Part shown: positions 26,412-36,139 of the stretch, in pieces
Layout: every line of letters starts with the position of its first letter
Numbering within the stretch: position 1 is the first letter of the stretch
Virus record (IMG/VR): IMGVR_UViG_3300032397_000003
Coordinates: 91,574 to 155,573 of that record
Reading direction: 5' to 3' (one strand)
DNA from: a virus
DNA length: 64,000 bases
Translations under genes and position numbers: made by a program
The notes under the pieces: generated by a model
Database searches by the model: none
Seen by the model: the letters and a program-made list of their open reading frames with translations, nothing else
Told to the model about the DNA's origin: nothing

Positions 26412-26452
26412 AAAGTTTGGAAGAATTAAATTATTCTTCCAAACTTTTCTAT
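26412..26452 (+). terminator. Strong terminator after lipoprotein gene
   Basis: A 15-bp perfect stem: AAAGTTTGGAAGAAT (26412-26426) and its complement (26433-26447) with a 6-nt loop, then TCTAT. The 3' side also holds TTTTCTATATAATTAA, which resembles the class B -10 element but lacks the TTTAA box at 13 nt. Confidence 0.75.
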
Positions 26453-26475
26453 ATAATTAAATAAGGAGAAATAGA

Positions 26476-26589
26476 ATGACAAGACAGGAAAGAATTCAAG
26501 AGATTAAGAAACAAATTCCTAATACTATTAAAAATCCTGAAGTGATTGAAAAAGTAGCTGAAATAATAATGAAGCAATGGGGAATGTAA
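26476..26589 (+). CDS. Small hypothetical protein
   Basis: 37 residues (MTRQERIQEIKKQ to KQWGM), with AAGGAG upstream. Helical and charged. The stop overlaps the next ATG (TAATG), which indicates coupling to the following gene. Confidence 0.5.
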   Translation: MTRQERIQEIKKQIPNTIKNPEVIEKVAEIIMKQWGM

Positions 26590-27167
26590 TGAAGTATATT
26601 TTTCAAGATATAAGGGACTGGTTACTTATAGAACCTTTTAAATTAAGTTATTTTACTTATATTTTCAGAAGACCTTATTACAGATGGCAATTATTTAAAA
26701 GATTCTGTAAAACTCCTTATTATGGATGTTGGGAATTATGTAATCCTATATTTGATTATTCATTTGAAATACTCTGCGAGTTCTACGAAAACTACGAAGA
26801 TAAAATTAAGTACCGTTGGAATATAGATGAAGCTAATGAGTATGAAAAAGAAATGATTATATATCAGAATAAAGCTAATGAGGAACTAGAATATCTTTAT
26901 AATTGGTATACAGTAACAAGACCAAGAAGAGAAGAAGAAATAGAGTACTTACTACATACATGGTGTGAACACCATGTTAGTTGGTGGGATAGATGCCAAG
27001 ATGAAACAGATAACGAAAAAGGTATGAGACAGTACTATTCTAATCCTAATAACAAGTATGCTGATTATTTACATAAAATGATGAATGAGGAAGAAACTCA
27101 GTTTGAACAAGAAAAAGAAGATAATCTAATCAGATTGATAAAATTAAGAAATAGGTTATGGGATTAA
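26589..27167 (+). CDS. Hypothetical Tyr/Trp-rich protein
   Basis: 192 residues from ATG at 26589, which couples to the preceding stop. An upstream in-frame ATG at 26577 would add four residues. Unusually rich in Trp, Tyr, Phe and Cys in its first 120 residues (for example YFTYIFRRPYYRWQLF) and then Glu/Lys-rich and helical. No family recognised. Confidence 0.65.
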   Translation: MKYIFQDIRDWLLIEPFKLSYFTYIFRRPYYRWQLFKRFCKTPYYGCWELCNPIFDYSFEILCEFYENYEDKIKYRWNIDEANEYEKEMIIYQNKANEELEYLYNWYTVTRPRREEEIEYLLHTWCEHHVSWWDRCQDETDNEKGMRQYYSNPNNKYADYLHKMMNEEETQFEQEKEDNLIRLIKLRNRLWD

Positions 27168-27197
27168 GAATTTTAAATTTATAAGGAGAGAATAAAT

Positions 27198-28541
27198 ATG
27201 AAGCTATCGGTGCAAGGAAATCCAAACTACTGTGCTACTATTGTAGCAATAGATAATGTAATAGAACTTGAGAATTGTCAAAATATTCAAGGAACTATTA
27301 TACAAGGTTGTCATGTAATTGTAAGTAAGGAAGTAAAGGTTGGTGATGTGGGGGTTTTCTTCCCTACAGAATGTTCTATCAAAGATATTTTTCTTAAAGC
27401 TAATAATCTTTACAGAGATAAAGAATTAAATACTGATAAAGAGAAAGCAGGGTTCTTTGAGTTAAATGGTAGAGTTCGTTGTATGAAGCTTAGAGGATTT
27501 AAGTCTGATGGATTCTTTATGCCTATGCATAGTTTAGCTAGCATTCCCGATATTAAAAATAATTTTGAGAAATATGTAGCCTCTGCTTCTATACCTATTG
27601 GAACAGACTTTGATCATATTGATGGACAAATGATTTGTGAGAAGTATATAATTAAATCTAAAACTCAAGGAGCACCAAATTCTAAAAAAGATAAAAAGAG
27701 TCTTAAAGTAAAAAGATTTAATAAACTCCGAGATGACATCTTTCGCTTCCACATCGATACTGCCCAGCTTGCAAAGAATATGCTTATGATAAATCCTGAT
27801 GACATAATTTCCATAACAGAAAAAGTTCATGGTACCTCGGCCATCGCATCTTATATTCTATGTAATAGAAAACTTACATGGAAAGATAAACTCGCTAAAC
27901 TTATTGGAGCTAAAGTAAATGAATTTGAATACGACCACATCTGGAGTTCCAGAAGAGTCATAAAAAATCAGTATTTATACGAAGATAAGTTGACTCATTT
28001 CTACTCAGAAGATATTTGGAAAACTGGAATGGACGAGCTTAAACCCTTTATCCAAAAAGATATGACAATCTATTATGAAATCGTTGGGTACTTATCAGAA
28101 GGGAAAATGATTCAAGGTCAATTTGATTATGGATGTCAAGTAGGCAAGCATGAGAAATATGTATACCGTATCACAACGACCAATGAAAGTGGGGTAGCTT
28201 TTGAATGGAGTATGAAGCAAGTTCAGGATTGGTGTAAACAGAATGGATTAAAAGCTGTTCCTCTTCATTACTATGGATATGCTAAAGACTTGTTTAAGGA
28301 TATTAGTGTTGAGAATCACTGGCATGAGAATTTTCTATCTAAACTACAGGACACTTATCTTGAAAAGAAATGTACTATGTGTCGTAATGATGTACCGGCA
28401 GAGGGAATCTGTTTAAGAAAGGAATCGCTCGACATTGAAGTCTGGAAATTAAAATCGTTTGCTTTCAGAGCTATGGAGACAAAAGAGATGGATTCTGGTA
28501 ATGAGAATATAGAAGACTCTCAAGAAATAGATGCTGTATAA
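27198..28541 (+). CDS. RNA ligase, DRB0094/Rnl5-like
   Basis: 447 residues. An N-terminal OB-like domain (about 1-160, with VGDVGVFFPTECSI and CMKLRGFKSDGFFMP) precedes the nucleotidyltransferase core: motif I EKVHGTSA with Lys209 as the likely AMP acceptor, IWSSRRVIKN (about 248-257), YYEIVGYLSEG, motif IV AEGICLRKE, and motif V EVWKLKSFAF. This order fits the RNA ligase family typified by Deinococcus DRB0094. It would repair nicked RNA, for example tRNAs cut by host defences. No partner kinase/phosphatase is seen nearby. Confidence 0.85.
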   Translation: MKLSVQGNPNYCATIVAIDNVIELENCQNIQGTIIQGCHVIVSKEVKVGDVGVFFPTECSIKDIFLKANNLYRDKELNTDKEKAGFFELNGRVRCMKLRGFKSDGFFMPMHSLASIPDIKNNFEKYVASASIPIGTDFDHIDGQMICEKYIIKSKTQGAPNSKKDKKSLKVKRFNKLRDDIFRFHIDTAQLAKNMLMINPDDIISITEKVHGTSAIASYILCNRKLTWKDKLAKLIGAKVNEFEYDHIWSSRRVIKNQYLYEDKLTHFYSEDIWKTGMDELKPFIQKDMTIYYEIVGYLSEGKMIQGQFDYGCQVGKHEKYVYRITTTNESGVAFEWSMKQVQDWCKQNGLKAVPLHYYGYAKDLFKDISVENHWHENFLSKLQDTYLEKKCTMCRNDVPAEGICLRKESLDIEVWKLKSFAFRAMETKEMDSGNENIEDSQEIDAV

Positions 28542-28575
28542 GACTTCTTACTAAAAATAATAATTCGCTCTGGTT

Positions 28576-28665
28576 ATGAAAGAAATAAACAATATCGGCG
28601 TTGAGTCTACTGATTGCATTCATGACTCTTTTCCGAAGCGGATTATTAAAAAATTTAAAGGATAA
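28576..28665 (+). CDS. Possible 29-residue peptide in a compositionally odd gap
   Basis: The 129-bp gap between the RNA ligase and first glycosyltransferase holds an ATG frame (MKEINNIGVESTDCIH to KKFKG) with codons GGC, GAG, CCG and CGG that are rare in neighbouring genes. There is no clear binding site. It could be a peptide, a small RNA or a recombination scar. A class C-like CTTACTAAAAATAATAA lies at about 28547-28563. Confidence 0.25.
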   Translation: MKEINNIGVESTDCIHDSFPKRIIKKFKG

Positions 28666-28670
28666 AATAA

Positions 28671-29801
28671 ATGAAAAAAATATTATACATATCCCCTTAT
28701 GAAGAATTTGTAGTAGCTCAGAATGGGGGGTATGGAGTTGTAGCTGAATCATTTAAAAGAATGTTTGATAATATGAGTAGTATAGAAGTTGAATATGTCA
28801 ATATAAATATTCTTGCTTCAGGAAATTTAAATAGAATAAATCAAAGATTTGATGTGTGCATACTACTCGTACATCCATCCTCTTTTGAAAATAAAATATT
28901 TAAACAAAATATGGAGTATGTTTCATCTATATGTGATAAAACATATATTCATATCTTTTGGGAAACAAGCCCTACGCCCTCTAAATGGAAATGGTTATGG
29001 CAATCTGATATCTTTACAGGATTTATTTCACCTTCAAAGTTTGTATTTGATATGATAAATTATGAAACTAAAAAATTCAATAAAGAAAATCATCTTATCT
29101 ATTGTCCTGTGTTTGAAGAAGATTATGAAAAGTATAAAATTAGTATTTCTAAAAAAGAAACAGAAGATGTATTTAATGTTCTCTATATGGGACAGTATAC
29201 AAAAAGAAAAGGAATGGAAGATGCTATAATCGGATTTGTTCAAGCTCTATCTGAATATAAAGATTGTAGACTGGTATTAAAGTATCATCCTTTATCAGAT
29301 AAAGAATTACCTGCATCTGATTTGATTTCAAATTTAGTAAGTACAAACACAAAAAAGATGAATGCTAAAATATATGAAGTCACGGGTAATCTCAGTAAGG
29401 ATGATATCTATAGTTTATATAATGAAGCTTCTGTATTATTATTTCCTTCAAGAGGAGAAGGATATGGTCTTCCTTTAGTTGAAGCAGGTATGATTGGACT
29501 TCCCTGCATTTATACTGATTGGTCATCCACAAAAGAAACAGGAAAGTTTAGAGGTAATAAATCTATAGCTTATATATTGGATACTGCTCAAGGAATGGCT
29601 CAGTATGATTATGAAGGCAATTCTGTATACGCAGTTCCATATATAAAAGACATTGTAAAGAATTTAAAAGAATGTTATGAAGCATGGAAGTATAGTAAAG
29701 AAGAATATTATGAATATACTAATAATAACGATATTGATATAATTAAGAAATTTGGCCCTAAAGTATTTATGGAACAAATTTCAAAGTTGATAGGAGAATA
29801 A
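28671..29801 (+). CDS. Glycosyltransferase, GT4 family
   Basis: 376 residues, GT-B fold. It starts with ILYISPYEEFVV and GGYGVVAESF (donor cleft), has NVLYMGQYTKRKGMEDAI at the linker, and ends with the GT4 signature VLLFPSRGEGYGLPLVEAG (E-x7-E). It opens the glycan cluster, whose genes follow each other with overlaps or gaps of a few bases. It would transfer a sugar from an NDP-sugar donor; acceptor unknown. Confidence 0.85.
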   Translation: MKKILYISPYEEFVVAQNGGYGVVAESFKRMFDNMSSIEVEYVNINILASGNLNRINQRFDVCILLVHPSSFENKIFKQNMEYVSSICDKTYIHIFWETSPTPSKWKWLWQSDIFTGFISPSKFVFDMINYETKKFNKENHLIYCPVFEEDYEKYKISISKKETEDVFNVLYMGQYTKRKGMEDAIIGFVQALSEYKDCRLVLKYHPLSDKELPASDLISNLVSTNTKKMNAKIYEVTGNLSKDDIYSLYNEASVLLFPSRGEGYGLPLVEAGMIGLPCIYTDWSSTKETGKFRGNKSIAYILDTAQGMAQYDYEGNSVYAVPYIKDIVKNLKECYEAWKYSKEEYYEYTNNNDIDIIKKFGPKVFMEQISKLIGE

Positions 29802-29806
29802 ACAAT

Positions 29807-30823
29807 TTGAGTAATGAAATAATTTCTTTAATAACAGGTGATGGACAGGATACATTATGGCTTAGTAAATTTCTTTTAGAGAAAGGTCACACAGTTATAG
29901 TGGGTTCAAGAAGAAGTGGATCAAATACTATCTGGAAGTATAAAGAACAAGGTATATATGATAATCCTAAATTAAAATTTGTACTTATGGATTTAAATGA
30001 ATTCCATAATGTTAATAATGTAGTTAAAAAATATAAACCTGATTATATTTATAATCTAGGTGCTCAAAGTTTTGTAGCTGCTTCATGGGATAACCCTTTA
30101 ATGACTATGCAAACAAATAGTTTAGGAGTTATATACTTACTGGACTCTATCAAAAATAATTATTTAAATACCAAATTTTATCAAGCAGGAACTTCAGAAA
30201 TGTTTGGAAAGGTGCAAGAGATGCCACAAACAGAAAAAACACCTTTCTATCCAAGATCAATGTATGGTGTATCAAAATTGGCAGCTTATTGGTCTATTGT
30301 TAATTATAGAGAATCTTATGGGATGTTTGCTTGTAATGGAATACTCTTTAATCATGAGAGTTGTTATAGAGGGTCAGAATTTTTAACCAAGAAAGTTGTT
30401 GAGAATGTGGTTTTAATAAAAAAAGGAAAACAAGATTTTTTTGAACTTGGAAATCTTAATGCTAAAAGAGATTGGGGATTTGCAGGTGACTACTGTGAAG
30501 CGATGTATTTAATGTTGAAGCAAGATATACCCCAAGATTTTGTTATAGCAACAGGGAAGACTCATTCAGTAAAAGAGTTTGTTGAAAAATGTTTTCAATA
30601 TGTTGGCATAGATATCTATTGGGAAGGTAGTGAAGAAAATGAAATTGGATTTGATGGAAGTGGGAAAACTTTAATAAAAGTTAATAAACAATTTTATAGA
30701 CCAACAGAAGTTGATATATTACTGGGTAATCCCCAAAAAGCAAAAAACATATTGAATTGGAAACCTAAAATGTCATTTGATGATCTTGTTTCTCATATGA
30801 TGGAATATGAGGTAAAAAAGTGA
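29807..30823 (+). CDS. gmd: GDP-mannose 4,6-dehydratase-like enzyme
   Basis: 338 residues from a TTG start with TAGGAGAATA upstream. Extended SDR fold: GDGQDTLWLSKFLLEKGHTV in the nucleotide loop (shortened relative to the usual GxTGQDGxYL), NLGAQSFVAASW, the catalytic triad region TSE (129-131) with Y153-x3-K157 in MYGVSK, NHES and KRDWGFAGDY. These are GMD-type blocks. It makes GDP-4-keto-6-deoxymannose, precursor of fucose, rhamnose or perosamine. The altered loop (GDGQD) may change cofactor contact. Confidence 0.85.
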   Translation: MSNEIISLITGDGQDTLWLSKFLLEKGHTVIVGSRRSGSNTIWKYKEQGIYDNPKLKFVLMDLNEFHNVNNVVKKYKPDYIYNLGAQSFVAASWDNPLMTMQTNSLGVIYLLDSIKNNYLNTKFYQAGTSEMFGKVQEMPQTEKTPFYPRSMYGVSKLAAYWSIVNYRESYGMFACNGILFNHESCYRGSEFLTKKVVENVVLIKKGKQDFFELGNLNAKRDWGFAGDYCEAMYLMLKQDIPQDFVIATGKTHSVKEFVEKCFQYVGIDIYWEGSEENEIGFDGSGKTLIKVNKQFYRPTEVDILLGNPQKAKNILNWKPKMSFDDLVSHMMEYEVKK

Positions 30824-31923
30824 TACTCTATGGTGCAGGGGAACTAGGAAAACTTGCCCATCAATTTTTAGACTTCTATAATATAGAACATATTGTATGT
30901 GATGACAACCCTGAAAATTATATGCATGATAGTTTTTGGGTTGGTAAACCTATATTTAAATTAAGTAATTTATCTATTGATCTCCTTAATACTAGTTTAC
31001 TGGTTTGTATTTCAACAGCTTCATACAATACGATAAGACAGAAATTAAATAATAAAGGGTTTACAAATGTTAAACCTTTCTTTCAGGTAGCAGAGGAAAT
31101 AAATAAAGCTAATGCATATAAACATCCTTGTACAAATGGATGGAAAATAAAAAATCATTCTGAATATACTTATGATGTGATTGAAAGTTCTTTTAAAGAT
31201 ACTTATTCCAAATATGCTTATGCACAATTTTTTGATTGGCATAACGACTATACAGAATTTATAAATAATGATTTCCCAATTAATTGTAATGATAGATATT
31301 TTATTCCTGAAGTGTTAGATGTGTTACATGATAATGAAGTATTTATTGATGTTGGTGCTTATGACGGAAGAGTTACTAAAAAGTTTATAGAGATAGTTAG
31401 AGGTAAGTATGAACATATTTATATGTTTGAGCCTACCGATTCTATGTGTGTAAGTTATGAAAAGATATACAAATATAATTATGCTTTAGGTGATACTGAA
31501 GATAAATTTATTAATTTTAATAAAGAGCAAGGATATTTATGCAAGGTAGATAAACTCTCAAAAGAAAAAGTTGGGATACTTAGATTAGACAATCTTGAAC
31601 TTACCCCAACATTCATTAAGTATCATCTTGAAGGGTATGAATTAAAAGCAATTAAAGGATCGATTAAAACTATTAAAAAACATAGACCAATTATTACAGT
31701 TACTACTTATCACACTGAAGAAGGATTATATAAACTTCCTATGCATCTTATTAAAAATTTGAAAGATTATAATTTCTATTGGAGAAATCATAATTATCAA
31801 GGGCAGGGGGCTGTAATGTATTGTATACCTAAAGAAAGATGGAGTATATCATTTTCAACAACTATCCATGTAAATGATAATTGGCAAGTATATCAAGATT
31901 TAAAAAAATGGGCAGGATTATGA
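30820..31923 (+). CDS. Two-domain protein: Rossmann/PglD-like N-terminus and FkbM methyltransferase
   Basis: 367 residues from GTG overlapping the previous TGA. N-terminal VILYGAGELGKLAHQFLDF resembles nucleotide-binding starts of sugar-modifying proteins. The C-terminal part has the FkbM methyltransferase layout: FIDVGAYDGRVTKKF (SAM loop, about 185-200), YMFEPT, LRLDNLE and KYHLEGYELKAIKGSIKTI, RPIITVTTYH. It probably O-methylates a sugar. Overlaps the following glycosyltransferase. Confidence 0.75.
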   Translation: MILYGAGELGKLAHQFLDFYNIEHIVCDDNPENYMHDSFWVGKPIFKLSNLSIDLLNTSLLVCISTASYNTIRQKLNNKGFTNVKPFFQVAEEINKANAYKHPCTNGWKIKNHSEYTYDVIESSFKDTYSKYAYAQFFDWHNDYTEFINNDFPINCNDRYFIPEVLDVLHDNEVFIDVGAYDGRVTKKFIEIVRGKYEHIYMFEPTDSMCVSYEKIYKYNYALGDTEDKFINFNKEQGYLCKVDKLSKEKVGILRLDNLELTPTFIKYHLEGYELKAIKGSIKTIKKHRPIITVTTYHTEEGLYKLPMHLIKNLKDYNFYWRNHNYQGQGAVMYCIPKERWSISFSTTIHVNDNWQVYQDLKKWAGL

Positions 31924-33224
31924 ATATAGTTCATATAACACCCCATCTTGGAGGAGGGGTAAAAACAGTTCTACTCGGTTGGGCAAAAGAAGATAAAGAA
32001 AATAAACATATTTTTTTATCCCTTGGTTATACTGATAATGAAGTAAAAGAAACCTTTTTAAAATTAAATATTGCTCTGTATGATAATCTATATAAAGATT
32101 ATGATTTTATATCTGAATTAGTTTTTTTTGCTGATGTGGTGGTAATTCATTATTGGAACTTCCCGCCTCTTATTCACCTCTTATTAAATAGTAATATACC
32201 TGAATGTAGAGTTATTACATGGTGTCATAATTCAGGATTCCATGCTCCGTATACTATACCAAAAGGAGTAGTAGAATATTCTGATAAATTTATATTTACT
32301 TCCCCTATAAGTTATAATTTAGGTATATGCAAAGAATATCCTCCTGATAAATTTGATTGTATATGGTCAACAGGTGGTGTTGATAAATATCAGAAGATAC
32401 AAAAGAAAAGGCATGAAGGATTTAATATTCTTTATATAGGTACATTAGATTTTGCAAAACTTAGAAATGATTTTGTTTATATATGTTCTGAAATACTAGA
32501 GGAGATTCCTGAAGCAATTATCACTGTATGTGGTAATGGTTCATCTATGAAAGAAATTGAATATTCTATTTCTGATTTAGAATTACAAGATAGAATTAAA
32601 CTAGAAGGATTAGTAGAAGATATAAAACCTTATCTTCAAGTAGCGGATGTATTTTTATATCCTTTAGACTCATATCATTATGGTACAGCAGAACAAATTC
32701 TAGGTGAAGTGATGGCTTGTGGATTAGTTCCTATTGTGTTTGATAATCCATGTGAAATGGAAATTGTAGAAGATGAGATGACAGGATTCGTAGTAAGTAC
32801 AATTCAACAATGTATAGACAGGGTTAAAGAATTATATATTGATAATGAAGATGGAATCACTTGGAGTCAACTAACTTTAAATGCTTCTCTATCGGCTTTA
32901 GAAAAGTATTCTATAAGTAATATGATAGATGATTGGAATAAATTATTTAAAGAATCAACATCTCTTCCAAAGAAAAAAAGAGAATGGAATACTTGTTTTG
33001 AAGGGATGTATGGTATAGGTACAGTTACTTTTTTAGAATCACTTAATGAACAGGAAGCAAATATATTCCATAATTATATTTCTTATGAAAGACAATTAAA
33101 GACTTTATTAAAATCTTCTCTTCAATGGAATTCAGAAAGTAAAGGATCAATAAAACAGTATCTAAAATATTTTCCTGAAGATGTATATTTAAATAGATTT
33201 AAAAAACTAATGGAGGAGAACTAA
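31920..33224 (+). CDS. Glycosyltransferase, GT4 family
   Basis: 434 residues from ATG at 31920 (ATGA overlap with the previous stop); a longer frame from 31881 lies inside the previous gene. GT-B features: IVHITPHLGGGVKTVLLGWA, FNILYIGTLDFAKLRNDF, and DVFLYPLDSYHYGTAEQILGEVMACG with the E-x7-E-like donor motif. A helical extension of about 90 residues at the C-terminus may bind a partner or acceptor. Confidence 0.8.
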   Translation: MNIVHITPHLGGGVKTVLLGWAKEDKENKHIFLSLGYTDNEVKETFLKLNIALYDNLYKDYDFISELVFFADVVVIHYWNFPPLIHLLLNSNIPECRVITWCHNSGFHAPYTIPKGVVEYSDKFIFTSPISYNLGICKEYPPDKFDCIWSTGGVDKYQKIQKKRHEGFNILYIGTLDFAKLRNDFVYICSEILEEIPEAIITVCGNGSSMKEIEYSISDLELQDRIKLEGLVEDIKPYLQVADVFLYPLDSYHYGTAEQILGEVMACGLVPIVFDNPCEMEIVEDEMTGFVVSTIQQCIDRVKELYIDNEDGITWSQLTLNASLSALEKYSISNMIDDWNKLFKESTSLPKKKREWNTCFEGMYGIGTVTFLESLNEQEANIFHNYISYERQLKTLLKSSLQWNSESKGSIKQYLKYFPEDVYLNRFKKLMEEN

Positions 33225-34252
33225 TGACAATAGGTACAAGATATATACAAGAGGGAAGAGTTCCCTTACAAACATTACTTCCATTAGAAGCACCACTTGT
33301 TCTTTTTATTGACCCATCTGATAAATGTTGTTTAAAATGTTCCTTTTGCCCTACTGGAGATTTTAAATTAATGAAGGAAGTAAAAAGACCTCTTCAGTCT
33401 ATAAATTTTAATCTATATAAGAAAATAATTGATGACTTACAAAAATTTGAAACTAAAGTAAAAGTAATTCGTTTATATGGACATGGCGAACCACTATTGA
33501 ATCCTCACTTTATAGATATGGTTAAGTATGCTAAACAATCTGATAAAGTAGAGACAGTAGATACAACTACGAATGGAATGTGTTTATATCCTCAATTTAA
33601 TATAGAGATTATAGAGTCAGGAATAGATAGAATAAATATTTCAGTTAATGGATTAAGTGACGAACAATATTTTGAATTTACTAAAACAAAAGTAAATTTT
33701 AAAAGATATGTTGCTAATATAAAACACCTTTATGAAAATAAAAAAAACACTTACATATTTATAAAAATAAATGGTGATACTATATCTAAAGACGATGAAC
33801 AAAAGTTCTTAGATATTTTTGAACCTATTGCTGATTCAGTTGCAATAGAAAAATCTATGGGATGTTGGCATGGATTCGATCCAAAAGGATTTATACGTTC
33901 AGATAATAATGTTGGTATCTATGGACAAGCTTTAGAAGAAGAAGCTTTAGTTTGTCCCTACATTACATATTCTATGATGATAAATTCAGATGGCATGGTT
34001 TCAGCTTGTTTTCTTGATTGGAATAGAAACCTCCAAGTAGGTAATATATTTGATAATTCTGTTTATGATATATGGAATGGAAAGCCTTTAAACAGTTTAA
34101 GAAAATTTATGTTAGAAGGAAAAAGAAGATTACATACTTATTGTAATACATGTGATCAACTTAAAAAAGGTATGCCTTCTAACATTGATAAATATGCAAA
34201 AGAACTTTACGGTAAATATAATTTTGAGGGTATAGAAGAGGATGGACAATAA
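33224..34252 (+). CDS. Radical SAM/SPASM enzyme
   Basis: 342 residues. The radical SAM cluster motif CX3CX2C is C35, C39, C42 (within DKCCLKCSFCPTG). RLYGHGEPLLNP and TTNGM are further core strands. The C-terminal SPASM-like part has CPYITYSMMINSDGMVSACFLDW, VGNIFDNSVYDIWNG and YCNTCDQ. These enzymes do radical chemistry on peptides, sugars or cofactors. Inside a glycan cluster, sugar or lipid modification is likely, but the substrate is unknown. A TAATG overlap and SD GGAGGAG mark the start. Confidence 0.85.
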   Translation: MTIGTRYIQEGRVPLQTLLPLEAPLVLFIDPSDKCCLKCSFCPTGDFKLMKEVKRPLQSINFNLYKKIIDDLQKFETKVKVIRLYGHGEPLLNPHFIDMVKYAKQSDKVETVDTTTNGMCLYPQFNIEIIESGIDRINISVNGLSDEQYFEFTKTKVNFKRYVANIKHLYENKKNTYIFIKINGDTISKDDEQKFLDIFEPIADSVAIEKSMGCWHGFDPKGFIRSDNNVGIYGQALEEEALVCPYITYSMMINSDGMVSACFLDWNRNLQVGNIFDNSVYDIWNGKPLNSLRKFMLEGKRRLHTYCNTCDQLKKGMPSNIDKYAKELYGKYNFEGIEEDGQ

Positions 34253-34919
34253 TTTAATTTTTGATTTAGGTTTTTGTGATGGAACAGATACAACTTTTTA
34301 TTTAGAAAAAGGATTTAAAGTTGTTGCAGTAGAAGGTAACCCCTCACTTGCTGAAATAGGTAGTAGAAGATTTAAAGATGAGATAGATTCCGGTCAATTG
34401 ATCTTATTGAATAGGGTTGTTGCTGAAGGAGTATCTAAAATGGATTTCTACATACATCCAGAAAAAATAGAATGGAGTAGTATCTATAAGCATATAGCAG
34501 AACAAGATGAAAAAGAAAGTATAATGGTATCTGTTGATTCAATAAGTATATTTGAATTGTTCAAGACTTTTGATACTCCTCATTATATGAAAGTGGATAT
34601 AGAAGGTTGTGATGTATTAACATCTTTTCATTTAAGTCAAGCTAAAGAAAAACCTAAGTTTGTTTCATTTGAACTTAATCGAAAAGATTATTTATCTTTA
34701 TTCTATAATCTTCATAAAGCAGGGTATACTGAGTTTCAATTAATAAATCAAGCAAATAATAAACCACTTAGTTCAGGAAAATTTGGACAATTGCTTCCAG
34801 AGAACAATTGGATAAGTTTAGAAGAAGCATTATTTAGATACTGTAAATTTAATGAACTAAGAGCATTGGATTATGATAATCTAAGTTTTGGTTGGTTAGA
34901 TTTACATGCTAGGAGATAA
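34242..34919 (+). CDS. FkbM-family methyltransferase
   Basis: 225 residues, starting inside the end of the radical SAM gene. FkbM blocks: LIFDLGFCDGTDTTFYLEKGFKVVAVEGNP (SAM binding), MDFYIHPE, SVDSISIFELF, MKVDIEGCDVLTSF and FVSFELN. It probably methylates a glycan hydroxyl. Confidence 0.8.
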   Translation: MDNNLIFDLGFCDGTDTTFYLEKGFKVVAVEGNPSLAEIGSRRFKDEIDSGQLILLNRVVAEGVSKMDFYIHPEKIEWSSIYKHIAEQDEKESIMVSVDSISIFELFKTFDTPHYMKVDIEGCDVLTSFHLSQAKEKPKFVSFELNRKDYLSLFYNLHKAGYTEFQLINQANNKPLSSGKFGQLLPENNWISLEEALFRYCKFNELRALDYDNLSFGWLDLHARR

Positions 34920-34922
34920 ATA

Positions 34923-35489
34923 ATGAAAGAAAATAATTTTGAAAAAATATTTAAAAATTGTGATACAGATAAATGTGTGAATTACTCACAAGCTTACCAT
35001 GATTCATTTGATGACATAAGACAAGATATAAATCTTATTTTTGAAGTGGGGGTTAATAGAGGTGGTAGCGTTAAAGGATGGAAAGAATATTTTCCTAATG
35101 CTCTTATAGTAGGAATTGATATTGACAGTACATGGTATTTTGAAGACCCCGATGGGAGAATTAAAATAGAAATAGGAAGTGCTAATCAAAAAGATTTTAT
35201 AGAGTATCTAATAAGTAAATATGGATACCCTGATATTGTTATAGATGATGGGTCACATTTAAGTAGTGATATTAAAGATACATATAATTTACTTTATGAT
35301 TATACTAAACTATGTTATGTTATAGAAGACTATGGAGTACAGTTTAAAGAATTTGAGAATGGAATGTATATAAATGACGGAGTGTCTGCTACAAATATTT
35401 TACATAATCACGTAGATCATTTACTATTACACAAAGACTCTATCAAGTCTATTAGAGTATATCATTCTATTTGTTTATTGTTCAAATGA
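34923..35489 (+). CDS. Class I SAM methyltransferase (cephalosporin hydroxylase/macrocin-OMT-like)
   Basis: 188 residues. LIFEVGVNRGGSVKGWKEYFPNALIVGIDID is the SAM pocket and VIDDGSHLSSD the acidic loop of sugar O-methyltransferases in this group. Short compared with relatives. The stop overlaps the start of the next gene. Confidence 0.75.
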   Translation: MKENNFEKIFKNCDTDKCVNYSQAYHDSFDDIRQDINLIFEVGVNRGGSVKGWKEYFPNALIVGIDIDSTWYFEDPDGRIKIEIGSANQKDFIEYLISKYGYPDIVIDDGSHLSSDIKDTYNLLYDYTKLCYVIEDYGVQFKEFENGMYINDGVSATNILHNHVDHLLLHKDSIKSIRVYHSICLLFK

Positions 35490-36139
35490 AGATACACTTA
35501 ATATCGGCTTTTTATAGAAAACACTTAGTTCCTACTTTAATCAATTATTTTGAATCTATGGGAATAGAATGGTATCCTGTATGTGATTATAATGATATAG
35601 AAGTATTCAAAGATAATAAGAGGACATGGATTCATCCTATATTGTGTCCCCCATTGAATCTACCAGGAGATCAAGCATTTAAAAAACTTAATGACTTCAT
35701 AGATCAAAAAATAATAATAGATGAAGATTATTATTGTTTCTGTGGAGACGATGATATGTATGAACAAGGATTCTTTGAGGAGATAAAAAAGCAGACAGCT
35801 AAAATAATATTTGTTTCTATTGCTTGTGGTGATACTATTCCATCAACTTCACCTCATAATATACATCCAATGATTATAAAAACTTTTGATGATGTTGCTG
35901 TATGTAGAATAGGACTTCCTCAATATATAATTAAAGGAGAAATATTAAAACAGATTAGATTTAAGAATGAACAACCTTATGATGATGGAACATTTGCTGT
36001 AGAATTAAAAACTAGATTTCCTAATGACTGTATATTTCTACCTGACTTATTTGCATTTGGAAATTATTTTGAATTGGGTAGATATACTAATGATAATTGG
36101 AAATTAAAACCACAATGGGAGTTACCAAAGATAATATGA
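35486..36139 (+). CDS. Putative glycosyltransferase (GT-A type)
   Basis: 217 residues from ATG at 35486 (ATGA overlap). It starts IHLISAFYRKHLVPTL, has the metal-binding acidic motif FCGDDDMYEQGFFEE, and DDGTFAVELKTRFPND. The truncated gene at 38895 appears to be a paralogue of its N-terminal half. Overlaps the next gene's start. Confidence 0.65.
   Translation: MKIHLISAFYRKHLVPTLINYFESMGIEWYPVCDYNDIEVFKDNKRTWIHPILCPPLNLPGDQAFKKLNDFIDQKIIIDEDYYCFCGDDDMYEQGFFEEIKKQTAKIIFVSIACGDTIPSTSPHNIHPMIIKTFDDVAVCRIGLPQYIIKGEILKQIRFKNEQPYDDGTFAVELKTRFPNDCIFLPDLFAFGNYFELGRYTNDNWKLKPQWELPKII

Noticed and set aside
26437-26460. Ninth class B promoter after the lipoprotein terminator
   Set aside because: It has TTTTCTATATAATTAA but no TTTAA box at the fixed 13-nt distance.
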